Source: Actinomycetota bacterium
GTDB lineage: Bacteria > Actinomycetota > Thermoleophilia > Solirubrobacterales > Solirubrobacteraceae
Assembly (NCBI GenBank): GCA_019348575.1
Contig: JAHWJE010000022.1
Location: 1-10,389 of the forward strand
Reading direction: 5' to 3'
Length of the DNA stretch: 10,389 bases
Shown here piece by piece: positions 1 to 10,272 of this stretch. The position numbers and the translations under genes are program-made. Numbering within the stretch: the stretch's first letter is position 1; every line of letters begins with the position of its first letter. A model generated the notes under the pieces. The model worked only from the letters and a program-made list of their open reading frames with translations, was not told the DNA's origin and did no database searches.

Positions 1-1
1 C

Positions 2-3297
<3,296 letters not shown>

Positions 3298-3301
<4 letters not shown>

Positions 3302-4134
3302 ACGAGGACGGCCACGACGAAGCCCGTGAGCGCATCGAGATCGACCTGCTGCTCGAGGCGATCCAGCGTCGCTACGGCTATGACTTCCGCGGCTACGCGC
3401 TGGCCTCGCTGCGTCGCCGGCTGTGGCACCGGGCCTACGGCGAAGGGCTGCAGACGCTGTCGGGCCTGCAGGAGCGCGTCCTGCACGACCCGATGTGCAT
3501 GGATCGCCTGCTGCGCGACCTGTCGATCAACGTCACCGAGATGTTCCGCGACCCGAGCTTCTACGTCGCGCTGCGCGAGCGCGTCTTCCCGCTGCTGCGC
3601 ACGCATCCGTTCATCCGCGTCTGGAACGCGGGCTGCTCGACGGGGGAAGAGGTCTACTCCGTCGCGATCGCGCTGCACGAGCACGGCCTGCTCGAGCGCA
3701 CGCGGATCTACGCGACCGACATCGACGCCGCGGCGCTGGAACGAGCCCGCGCGGGCTCGTTCGCGCTCGAGCGGATGCAGCGCTACACCGAGAACTACCA
3801 GCGCGCCGGCGGCAGCGACGCGTTCTCCTCCTACTACACCGCGAACGGCGGCGCTGCCCGGTTCGATCCTGCGCTGGCCGCCGGTATCGTCTTCGCGCAG
3901 CACAACCTCGTCACGGACGGCTCCTTCAACGAGTTCCAGCTCATCGTGTGCCGCAACGTGCTGATCTACTTCGGCCCCAAGCTGCAGGAGGAGGTGCTCG
4001 GCCTGTTCGGCGCGAGCATGGCCCGCTTCGGGATCCTCGCGCTCGGTCGCAAGGAGTCGATCCGCCACTCGGCTCACGCCGCCGAGTACGAGCCGCTCGT
4101 CGAGCACGAGAAGATCTTCAGGCGGCGGACGTGA
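3298..4134 (+). CDS. cheR: CheR-type protein-glutamate methyltransferase
   Basis: This 278-residue protein is full length for CheR, the S-adenosylmethionine-dependent enzyme that methylates receptor glutamates. Visible family marks are an N-terminal helical domain, NVTEMFRDP (from residue 78), the SAM-binding loop AGCSTGEE (111-118, followed by VYS where PYS is usual), the acidic strand YATDID, and the late motif CRNVLIYF (from 218). The ATG at 3298 was chosen because it overlaps the kinase stop as ATGA; a GTG at 3286 would only add four residues inside the upstream gene. No clear Shine-Dalgarno sequence is seen, so translation is probably coupled. Its own stop overlaps the CheB start. No receptor, CheA or CheW is encoded nearby, so its substrate is probably not a classic chemoreceptor in this cluster. 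The family call is firm; the substrate is unknown. Confidence 0.93.
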
Positions 4135-4715
4135 GCCGCGTCGGGCTCGTCGCGATGGGCGCGTCCTGGGGCGGGCTGCACGCGGTCGAGACGGTGCTCG
4201 GATCGCTCCCGCAGGAGTTCGGCGCGCCCGTCGTCATCGCCCAGCACCGCCAGGTCGACTCCAACGACGGGATGCTCGTGCGCCTGCTCGACGCGCGCTG
4301 CGCGCTGACGGTCTGCGAGGCCGAGGACAAGCAGGCGCTCAAGCCCGGGCACGTGCTCGTCGCGCCGCCCGACTACCACCTGCTCGTCGAGGCGGGCGCG
4401 GTCGCGCTGTCCGTCGACGCGCCGCTGAACTTCAGCCGCCCCTCGATCGACATCCTCTTCGGGTCGGCCGCCGACGCCTACGGCGCCCGGGCGGTCGGCG
4501 TCGTGCTGACGGGCGCCAACGCCGACGGCGCGCTCGGCCTCGCGCAGATCGCCGCCCGCGGCGGGATCGCGATCGTCCAGGATCCCGCGACGGCCGAGCG
4601 GCGCGAGATGCCGGAGGCCGCGCGGCGGGCCACGCCCGAGGCGCGCGTGCTGGCGCTCGAGCAGATCGGACCGGCGCTCGCGCAGCTCGCGGGGGCGGCG
4701 CAGCCGGCGAGATGA
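4131..4715 (+). CDS. cheB: Stand-alone CheB-type protein-glutamate methylesterase (no receiver domain)
   Basis: This 194-residue protein covers only the catalytic domain of CheB, which hydrolyses glutamate methyl esters made by CheR. The triad can be placed at Ser12 in GASWGG, His39 in AQHR and Asp132 in LTGANADGA; APPDYH (from residue 78) and the NFSRPSIDILF stretch (from 100) are further family marks. Chemotaxis CheB has a regulatory receiver in front of this domain; here the gene starts directly with the first strand (VSRVGLVAMGAS). The GTG at 4131 overlaps the cheR stop as GTGA, with a weak AGGCGG about eight bases before it, and the gene ends in an ATGA overlap with the next. Without its own receiver, the esterase must be constitutive or regulated by another protein, perhaps a receiver of the neighbouring kinase. 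The family call is firm; the role is inferred. Confidence 0.92.
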   Translation: MSRVGLVAMGASWGGLHAVETVLGSLPQEFGAPVVIAQHRQVDSNDGMLVRLLDARCALTVCEAEDKQALKPGHVLVAPPDYHLLVEAGAVALSVDAPLNFSRPSIDILFGSAADAYGARAVGVVLTGANADGALGLAQIAARGGIAIVQDPATAERREMPEAARRATPEARVLALEQIGPALAQLAGAAQPAR

Positions 4716-7174
4716 GGCACGACACCGCGATCCTGCTCGTCGACGACCACGACGAGAACCTGCTCGCGCTCGAGGCGATCCTCGAGCCGACCGGCTACCG
4801 GCTCGTCAAGGCGCGGTCGGGCGAGCAGGCGCTCAAGGCGGTGCTGCAGGACGAGTTCGCCGCGATCCTGCTCGACGTGCAGATGCCGGGCCTGGACGGC
4901 TTTCAGACGGCCGAGCTGATCCGCACGCGCGAGCGCACGCGCTCGGTGCCGATCATCTTCGTGACGGCGATCAGCAAGGCCCCGGAGAACGTCTTTCGGG
5001 GGTACGAGGCCGGCGCCGTCGACTACCTCTTCAAGCCGGTCGACCCGGTCGTGCTGCGCTCCAAGGTCGAGGTCTTCGGCGAGCTCTACGAGCGCGGGCG
5101 CGCCCTCGCCGCGCGCGAGGAGCTGCTGCGCGCGACGTTCGAGGATGCGCCGATCGGGATCGCGCGCGCCGGCGCGGACGGGCGCCTGTCGCACGTCAAC
5201 CGCGCGCTGACGCAGACGCTCGGGCGTCCCGCCGGCGAGCTGCTCGGCCGGACGCTCGACGAGCTCGGCCCCGGCGCGGACGCCGGGATCGACGCCAAGC
5301 AGCGCGAGCGGCTGCTGGCCGGGGAGATCCCCCGCTACGAGGTCGAGCGGCGCCTCACCGGGCCTCGCGGCACGACGATCCCGGTGCTGGTGAGCGCGTC
5401 CCTGGCACGCTCGGGCGGCGGCGTGCGCCCGGACCTCATCCTGCAGCTGCAGGACCTGCGCGAGCGCCGCCGCGCGCAGCGCGACCGTGAGCAGCTGATC
5501 CGCGCGCAGGCGGCGCGCGCGCATGCCGAGGCGGCCGCCGAGCGGCTGCGGATCATGCAGTCGATCGCGGTCGCGGCGCTCGGCGCCGAGGGCCTCGAGG
5601 AGCTGCTGCGCGAGCTGCTCGACCGGATCCTCGAGGCGCTCGACGTCGACCGGGCGGCGGTCGTGCTGATCGACGACGCGGTCGCCGTCGTCGCGCGCGC
5701 CGCCGGCGGCGTGGACACGGTCGTCGCACACGAGGCGCGCGAGCGCGTCGACGACCTCGTCGAGCTCGTCATGCGCGAGCGCGGGCCGCTGGCGATCCCC
5801 GACGTCGCCGCCGCGAGCCTGGACGCCAGCTCGCTGGGACCCGCGATCACGTCGCTGCTGGCGATGCCGCTCGCCGACGGCGAGCAGGTCATCGGCTCGA
5901 TCCACGTCGGCACGCTGACGCGGCGCGACTTCGACGAGGAGACGATCGCCCTGCTCAGGCTGGCGGCAGATCGCGCCGGCCTGGCGATCGCGCGAACGCG
6001 CCTGTACGAGCGCGAGCGGCAGATCGCCGGCGAGCTGCAGCGCTCGCTGCTGCCCAAGCGCCTGCCGGAGGTGCCCGGCGTCGCGCTCGACGCGCGCTAC
6101 CTGCCGGGCGTCAACGGGACGACGGTCGGCGGCGACTGGTACGACGCGATCGCGCTGCCGAGCGGGCGCGTCGCGCTGGCGATCGGCGACGTCGTCGGCC
6201 GCGGGATCTCGGCGGCGGCGACGATGGGGCAGATGCGCAGCGCGCTGCGCGCGATCCTCATGCAGGCCGACCACACAGGCGCGATGGCCGACCGTCTCAA
6301 CCGCTTCGCGCACACGCTCGGCCCCGAGGCCGTGATGACGACCGTCGTGCTGGCGATTCTCGAGCCCGCGACCGGCACGCTGCGCTACACGAACGCCGGC
6401 CATCCGCCGGCGCTGCTCGTCGACCCGGACGGCAACGCCAGCTTCCTCGAGGCCGCGCCGTCGCCGCCGATGGGCGTGCTGGCCTCGCCGCGCTACCCCG
6501 AGCACGTGACGGTGCTGGAGCCCGGCTCGACGATCGTCCTGTACACCGACGGGCTCGTCGAGGAGCCCAGCGAGGTCCTGGACGTCGGGCTCGAGCGCCT
6601 GCTGGAGGCGGCGCGCGGCGCCGGCGAGGACGTGGCGGCGACCTGCGAGCGCCTGCTCGAGCGCAGCCTGCGCGTGTCCGCGAGCTCCGACGACGTGACG
6701 CTGCTCGCCGTGCGGATGAGCCGGACGCTCGGCGAGCGCGTGGCGCTCGAGGTCTCAGGACAGCCGGGCGGGCTGTTGGCGATGCGCCAGACGCTGCGCC
6801 GGTGGCTGAGCGAGACCGCCGCCGACGAGGACGAGATCGAGGACATCGTGATGGCCTGCAACGAGGCCTGCGAGAACTCGGTCGAGCACGGCTACCGGTT
6901 CGGCGCAGACGTCTTCGAGGTGCTGTTCGAGCGCGACGGCGGCGAGGTCTCGATCGCGATCCGCGACTGCGGCGGCTGGCAGCCGCCGCACGACGAGCCG
7001 CACCGCGGTCACGGGCTGCCGCTGATCGGCAAGCTGATGGACGACGTCGACATCCAACCGCGCGCGGGCGGGACGACGGTCCTGATGCGCAGGCAGCTTG
7101 CCGCCGGCCCGCCGCCGTCCCGCAGGACCGAGGCCGGCGCGCAGATCGGGTCGTCTCGCGCGAGGGCGACGTAG
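4712..7174 (+). CDS. Receiver-PAS-GAF-PPM phosphatase-RsbW-like kinase, partner-switching regulator
   Basis: This 820-residue protein has five domains. The receiver (about 5-122) keeps Asp11/Asp12, phospho-acceptor Asp55, Thr85 and Lys108. A PAS domain (about 133-250) and a GAF domain (about 285-430) follow. The SpoIIE/RsbU-type PPM phosphatase (about 433-670) has GGDWYD (metal-site Asp475), GDVVGRG (Asp493) and SDDVTLL (Asp660/Asp661). A C-terminal HATPase of the RsbW/anti-sigma type (about 674-800) has N-box NEACENSVEHG (from Asn717) and the late motif GHGLPLIGKL. In known systems RsbU-like phosphatases dephosphorylate a STAS antagonist and RsbW-like kinases phosphorylate it and hold the sigma factor. 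Both activities are joined here under a receiver; no STAS or sigma gene is in the window. OsaC and Rv1364c are known relatives with other domain orders. The start is fixed by the ATGA overlap with cheB. Inferred role: output protein of the upstream kinase. Confidence 0.93.
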   Translation: MRHDTAILLVDDHDENLLALEAILEPTGYRLVKARSGEQALKAVLQDEFAAILLDVQMPGLDGFQTAELIRTRERTRSVPIIFVTAISKAPENVFRGYEAGAVDYLFKPVDPVVLRSKVEVFGELYERGRALAAREELLRATFEDAPIGIARAGADGRLSHVNRALTQTLGRPAGELLGRTLDELGPGADAGIDAKQRERLLAGEIPRYEVERRLTGPRGTTIPVLVSASLARSGGGVRPDLILQLQDLRERRRAQRDREQLIRAQAARAHAEAAAERLRIMQSIAVAALGAEGLEELLRELLDRILEALDVDRAAVVLIDDAVAVVARAAGGVDTVVAHEARERVDDLVELVMRERGPLAIPDVAAASLDASSLGPAITSLLAMPLADGEQVIGSIHVGTLTRRDFDEETIALLRLAADRAGLAIARTRLYERERQIAGELQRSLLPKRLPEVPGVALDARYLPGVNGTTVGGDWYDAIALPSGRVALAIGDVVGRGISAAATMGQMRSALRAILMQADHTGAMADRLNRFAHTLGPEAVMTTVVLAILEPATGTLRYTNAGHPPALLVDPDGNASFLEAAPSPPMGVLASPRYPEHVTVLEPGSTIVLYTDGLVEEPSEVLDVGLERLLEAARGAGEDVAATCERLLERSLRVSASSDDVTLLAVRMSRTLGERVALEVSGQPGGLLAMRQTLRRWLSETAADEDEIEDIVMACNEACENSVEHGYRFGADVFEVLFERDGGEVSIAIRDCGGWQPPHDEPHRGHGLPLIGKLMDDVDIQPRAGGTTVLMRRQLAAGPPPSRRTEAGAQIGSSRARAT

Positions 7175-7197
7175 CAACGGCGCCCGATACCCGCGCG

Positions 7198-7224
7198 TGG
7201 ACACCCGCACGCAGTGACTAAGCT
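7198..7224 (+). promoter_or_regulatory. Likely promoter of the RNA helicase gene, leaderless type
   Basis: In the 57-base gap after the signalling operon, TGGACA (7198-7203, five of six matches to TTGACA) and TAAGCT (7219-7224, TAnnnT) lie 15 bases apart. The spacer is slightly short. Seven bases separate the -10 box from the GTG at 7232, so transcription would begin at or next to the start codon. No Shine-Dalgarno sequence precedes it. Confidence 0.55.
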
Positions 7225-7231
7225 GGACCGG

Positions 7232-8656
7232 GTGACGACCTTCGCCGACCTCGGCCTGTCCCCCAATACCCTCGAGGCGCTCGAGGACGTCGGCTACGAG
7301 AAGCCGAGCCCGATCCAGGAGCAGGCGATCCCGCCGATGCTCGAAGGTCGCGACGTGATCGGGCAGGCGCAGACGGGCTCCGGCAAGACCGCCGCGTTCG
7401 GCCTGCCGATCATCGAGTACATCGACCCGACCGAGCCCGAGGTGCAGGCGCTCGTGCTGACCCCGACGCGCGAGCTGTGCATCCAGGTCACCCAGGCGAT
7501 CCGCGCGTACGCCCAGCGCAAGGGCGCCGACGTCGTCGCGGTCTTCGGCGGCGCGCCGATCCGCACCCAGCAGGCCCAGCTCAAGGCCGGCGGGCACATC
7601 GTCGTCGGCACCGTGGGGCGCGTGCTGGACCTCATCGGGCGCCACTCGCTCGTGCTGGACTCCTGCCGCTTCGTGGTGCTCGACGAGGCCGACGAGATGC
7701 TCGACCTCGGCTTCCTCGAGGACGTCGAGAAGATCCTGCGCCTGACGCCGAACAGCCGCCAGACGGCGCTCTTCAGCGCGACGATGCCGCCGCCGATCCG
7801 CGAGCTCGCCGACAACTACCTCTATGACCCCGAGCACGTGAAGGTCCAGTCCGCGACGATGACGGTCGACTCGGTCGAGCAGTTCCAGGTGACGGTGAAG
7901 ACGGCCGACAAGCCCGACAAGCTCGTCGAGCTGCTCGAGGCCGAGAAGCCCGACCAGGCGATCGTCTTCGCGCGCACGAAGATCCGCACCGACCAGCTCT
8001 ACAAGAAGATGAAGGACCGCGGCTTCAACGTGAAGGCGCTGCACGGCGACATGTCGCAGGGCGCGCGCGACGGCGTGATGCTGGGCTTCAAGGGGGGCCG
8101 CGTGCCGATCCTCGTGGCGACCGACGTCGCCGCCCGCGGCCTGGACATCTCGACCGTCACGCACGTCGTGAACTTCGACGTCCCGCGCTCGCCCGACGTC
8201 TACGTGCACCGCATCGGCCGCACCGGCCGCGTCGGCCGCTCCGGCCGCGCGATCACGTTCGTCGAGCCGCGACAGGCGAAGGAGCTCGAGGCGATCGAGC
8301 GCCACATCGGCATGAAGATCTCGCCCTGGGAGCCGGGCGCGCAGATCGAGCCGGCGCCGGTCGTCGTCGACAAGCCGCGCCGCCACAGCAAGCCGCACGT
8401 CTCGCGCAACGGCGACGAGGAGTACGCGAAGCTGATCGTCGCCGGCGGCCGTGCGGCGGGCATCGAGGTCGCCGACCTCGTCAGCGCGGTCACGCACGCC
8501 GCCGAGATCGACGGCGAGGCGGTGCGCGACGTCAAGGTGCTCGAGCACTTCGCGTTCTTGTCGGTGCCGGCGACCGACGCGCAGCGCATCGCCGCCGCCG
8601 TCGACGGCCAGCGCGTGCGCGGGCGGCGGATCAGGGTCGAGCCCGCGAAGGTCTGA
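7232..8656 (+). CDS. DEAD-box ATP-dependent RNA helicase with C-terminal DbpA-type RNA-binding domain
   Basis: This 474-residue protein unwinds or remodels RNA using ATP; relatives (CsdA/DeaD, DbpA, CshA) act in ribosome assembly, cold adaptation and RNA decay. It has an F-x(16)-Q-type Q motif near the N-terminus (FADLGLSP...PSPIQEQ), motif I AQTGSGKT (46-53), PTRELCIQ, motif II DEAD (151-154), SAT (182-184), IVFARTK, ATDVAARGLDI and HRIGRTGR (326-333). Residues about 398-474 match the DbpA RNA-binding fold (YAKLIVAGGRAAGI...VRGRRIRVEP). The region between is basic. Motif Ib reads TVGR instead of TPGR (Val128). The GTG at 7232 was preferred to the in-frame GTG at 7214 because the protein then begins VTTFADLG as in the family, and because a -10 box lies between the two. 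It is transcribed apart from the signalling operon. The family is certain; which named paralogue it matches is not, so no symbol is given. Confidence 0.95.
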   Translation: MTTFADLGLSPNTLEALEDVGYEKPSPIQEQAIPPMLEGRDVIGQAQTGSGKTAAFGLPIIEYIDPTEPEVQALVLTPTRELCIQVTQAIRAYAQRKGADVVAVFGGAPIRTQQAQLKAGGHIVVGTVGRVLDLIGRHSLVLDSCRFVVLDEADEMLDLGFLEDVEKILRLTPNSRQTALFSATMPPPIRELADNYLYDPEHVKVQSATMTVDSVEQFQVTVKTADKPDKLVELLEAEKPDQAIVFARTKIRTDQLYKKMKDRGFNVKALHGDMSQGARDGVMLGFKGGRVPILVATDVAARGLDISTVTHVVNFDVPRSPDVYVHRIGRTGRVGRSGRAITFVEPRQAKELEAIERHIGMKISPWEPGAQIEPAPVVVDKPRRHSKPHVSRNGDEEYAKLIVAGGRAAGIEVADLVSAVTHAAEIDGEAVRDVKVLEHFAFLSVPATDAQRIAAAVDGQRVRGRRIRVEPAKV

Positions 8657-8688
8657 GCCTGGGTCGACCACCGATCCGGCCAAGACCA

Positions 8689-8694
8689 TAGGGT
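8689..8694 (+). promoter_or_regulatory. Likely -10 box of the DUF2237 gene, leaderless type
   Basis: TAGGGT fits TAnnnT and ends eight bases before the ATG at 8703. A weak -35 candidate, TCGACC (8664-8669, four of six matches), lies 19 bases upstream. No Shine-Dalgarno sequence is present in the 46-base gap after the helicase gene. Confidence 0.45.
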
Positions 8695-8702
8695 GCGCGA
8701 CG

Positions 8703-9095
8703 ATGAAAGAGCGCAACGTCCTCGGCGGCGAGCTCGAGCCCTGCGGCACCGACCCGATGACGGGCTTCTACCGCGACGGCTGCTGCAGCACCGGTCCCGA
8801 GGACCTCGGCAGCCACACGATCTGCGCGGTGGTGACCGAGCAGTTCCTCGAGCACCAGCGCAGCATCGGCAACGACCTGACCACGCCGATGCCGATGTAC
8901 CGCTTCCCCGGGCTCGTCCCCGGCGACCGCTGGTGCGTTACGGCGGTGAACTGGTTGCGGGCCCACGAGGACGGCGCCGCGGCCTTCGTCGTGCTCGCCT
9001 CGACGCACGAGCGGGCGCTCGACATCGTGCCGCTCGAGGCGCTGCGCGAGCACGCCGTCGACGTCCCCGGGGACCCGGGCGCGCTGGCTGACTGA
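8703..9095 (+). CDS. DUF2237 family protein of unknown function
   Basis: This 130-residue protein matches DUF2237 along its whole length: the family signature NVLGGELEPCGTDPMTGFYR near the N-terminus, DGCCSTGPEDLGSHTIC, then GNDLTTP and FPGLVPGDRWC, and a C-terminal VLASTHERALDIVPLEAL. Five Cys are present (14, 27, 28, 41, 78), and most sit in the conserved motifs, which hints at metal binding or redox chemistry; this is inference, as the family's activity is not established. It has no signal peptide or membrane segment, so it should be cytoplasmic. The ATG at 8703 is chosen because the family signature begins right after it; the frame is open further upstream but only within the helicase gene. 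It has its own -10 box and so need not be functionally tied to its neighbours. Confidence 0.9.
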   Translation: MKERNVLGGELEPCGTDPMTGFYRDGCCSTGPEDLGSHTICAVVTEQFLEHQRSIGNDLTTPMPMYRFPGLVPGDRWCVTAVNWLRAHEDGAAAFVVLASTHERALDIVPLEALREHAVDVPGDPGALAD

Positions 9096-9138
9096 GCCCG
9101 ACGTCGGCGTGCCCGCAACTCCGCGCAGACGCGCGCGT

Positions 9139-9144
9139 TACCCT
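9139..9144 (+). promoter_or_regulatory. Likely -10 box of the zinc-ribbon membrane protein gene, leaderless type
   Basis: TACCCT fits TAnnnT and ends eight bases before the GTG at 9153. No good -35 hexamer is seen at the usual distance. The stretch between the box and the start codon (tcttcgac) has no Shine-Dalgarno sequence. Confidence 0.45.
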
Positions 9145-9152
9145 TCTTCGAC

Positions 9153-10244
9153 GTGGCGTTGCTCCTCAAAGACCGCGAGGCCAGCCCGCAGCCGGGCGGC
9201 CAGCCACCGGACGGCGCCGTCTCGACCACCGCTCCGGACTTCGCCTGCGAGGCCTGCGGCGCCGCGATGCAGCGCGGCCAGGATTGGTGCCTGGAGTGCG
9301 GAACCGCCGCTCCCGGCCGCCTCGGCGCGCGCCCCGGCTGGCGCGCCGCCTTCACCGTCGTCGGCCTCACGACGCTGCTGCTGCTGTGCGCGGTCGTCGC
9401 CGGCTACGCGGCGCTGACGAGCGACGCCGAGCGCAGCGCTTCGACCGCGCCGGTCGGCTCGGCTGATCCGATCACGGCGCAGACCCCCGGCGCCGCCGCT
9501 CCGGTGCCCGCGCAGCCCGGGGCGATCCCCGTCCAGCCCGGTGCGACCGGGCCGAACACGACGGCGCCACCGGCCATCGCGAACCCGAACCCGATCATCC
9601 CCGTGCGCCCGCCCCCACCGGCCACGAACACGCCGCTCACCCCGCCGCCGCCCGCCGCGACTCCGAGCCAGCCGGGCGCGACCGGCAGCAGCGCGACCGG
9701 CGGCGCGAGCGGCAGCAGCGGCGCGACCGGCGGCAGCAGCGGCAGCGGCAGCAGCGGCTCGACCGCCGGCGAGAAGCCCGGCCCCGAGCTCATCGCACTG
9801 CGCAAGGACGCCGCGAAGACCTACAACCAGCCCGCCCGCGCAGGCGCGGAGTTCGGGCCGGCGGCGAACGCGGTCGACGGCAAGCCGAGCACGGTGTGGG
9901 ACGTCGTCGTGCCGGCCGACGGCCAGCCGATCGGCGCCGGTCTCGTGATCGACCTCGGCAAGCCCTACGCGCTGCGCTCGCTGCGGCTCGCGACCCCCAC
10001 GCCCGGGTTCACGGTCGAGATCTACGGCGCCAAGAGCGCAAAGCAGCTCCCGGCCGACGTCATCGACAAGCGCTGGATCCACCTGACCAACAAGAAGGGC
10101 GTCACCGACGGCGGTCTGATCAGGCTCAAGGGCAAGGGCGACGGCGTGAAGGTCGAGCTTCTGCTGCTGCACATCACCGACGCCGCCGAGCCAACCGACC
10201 CGCGGGTCGCGATCGGCGAAGTCACGCTGCGCGGCACCCGCTAG
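9153..10244 (+). CDS. Zinc-ribbon, single-span membrane protein with extracytoplasmic discoidin-like domain
   Basis: This 363-residue protein has four parts. A short N-terminal zinc ribbon has paired Cys (32/35 and 46/49: CEACG and CLECG). One membrane helix follows (about 66-88, AFTVVGLTTLLLLCAVVAGY). Next is a low-complexity linker of about 115 residues (Pro/Ala/Thr, then Gly/Ser). The C-terminal domain (about 205-362) has AVDGKPSTVWDV (from residue 240) and VIDLGKPYALRSLRL, the pattern of discoidin/F5-8 type C-like domains also found at the ends of some actinobacterial membrane kinases. By topology the ribbon is probably cytoplasmic and the beta domain outside, reached through a wall-spanning linker; ligand and role are unknown. 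The GTG at 9153 is supported by the -10 box just upstream and places the ribbon near the N-terminus. No homologous gene of known function is recognised. Confidence 0.85.
   Translation: MALLLKDREASPQPGGQPPDGAVSTTAPDFACEACGAAMQRGQDWCLECGTAAPGRLGARPGWRAAFTVVGLTTLLLLCAVVAGYAALTSDAERSASTAPVGSADPITAQTPGAAAPVPAQPGAIPVQPGATGPNTTAPPAIANPNPIIPVRPPPPATNTPLTPPPPAATPSQPGATGSSATGGASGSSGATGGSSGSGSSGSTAGEKPGPELIALRKDAAKTYNQPARAGAEFGPAANAVDGKPSTVWDVVVPADGQPIGAGLVIDLGKPYALRSLRLATPTPGFTVEIYGAKSAKQLPADVIDKRWIHLTNKKGVTDGGLIRLKGKGDGVKVELLLLHITDAAEPTDPRVAIGEVTLRGTR
9660..9770 (+). repeat. Low-complexity Gly/Ser/Ala/Thr-coding tract
   Basis: The tract consists of imperfect short units such as ggcagcagcgg and gcgaccggcgg, encoding runs like ATGGASGSSGATGG. 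It follows a Pro-rich tract (about 9600-9660). It forms the flexible linker between the membrane helix and the outer domain and is prone to length change by slippage. Confidence 0.75.
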
Positions 10245-10259
10245 TCGGCCACCAGTCGC

Positions 10260-10265
10260 TACGCT
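10260..10265 (+). promoter_or_regulatory. Likely -10 box of the cyclophilin gene, leaderless type
   Basis: TACGCT fits TAnnnT and ends seven bases before the ATG at 10273. No good -35 hexamer is visible. The bases between (gcccgcc) contain no Shine-Dalgarno sequence. It lies in the 28-base gap after the membrane protein stop. Confidence 0.45.
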
Positions 10266-10272
10266 GCCCGCC

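Noticed and set aside
3423..4130. Upstream extension of the cheB frame through the whole cheR gene
   Set aside because: The extension is an Arg/Ala-rich out-of-frame reading of cheR. Homology to CheB begins at the GTG at 4131.
4478..6505. Long open frame on the - strand (675 codons) opposite cheB and the phosphatase gene
   Set aside because: Its translation is Arg/Asp/Ala-rich without domains, and the opposite strand has clear domains throughout. Long antisense frames are expected in very GC-rich coding DNA.
7214..7231. Alternative GTG start of the helicase at 7214
   Set aside because: It would add six residues not typical of the family, and it lies before the likely -10 box at 7219-7224, so it would not be in the transcript.
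8662..8669. Palindrome GGTCGACC after the helicase stop
   Set aside because: Eight bases is too short to support a binding site or terminator, and gtcgac words are frequent throughout the window.
6755..8749. Long open frame on the - strand (664 codons) opposite the helicase gene
   Set aside because: It spans several + strand genes and their promoters and encodes a low-complexity, His/Asp/Arg/Val-rich sequence with no recognisable motif.
9098..9107. Perfect palindrome CCGACGTCGG just after the DUF2237 gene
   Set aside because: It is only ten bases, made of words common in this GC-rich sequence, with no T run for a terminator and no second copy to support an operator.
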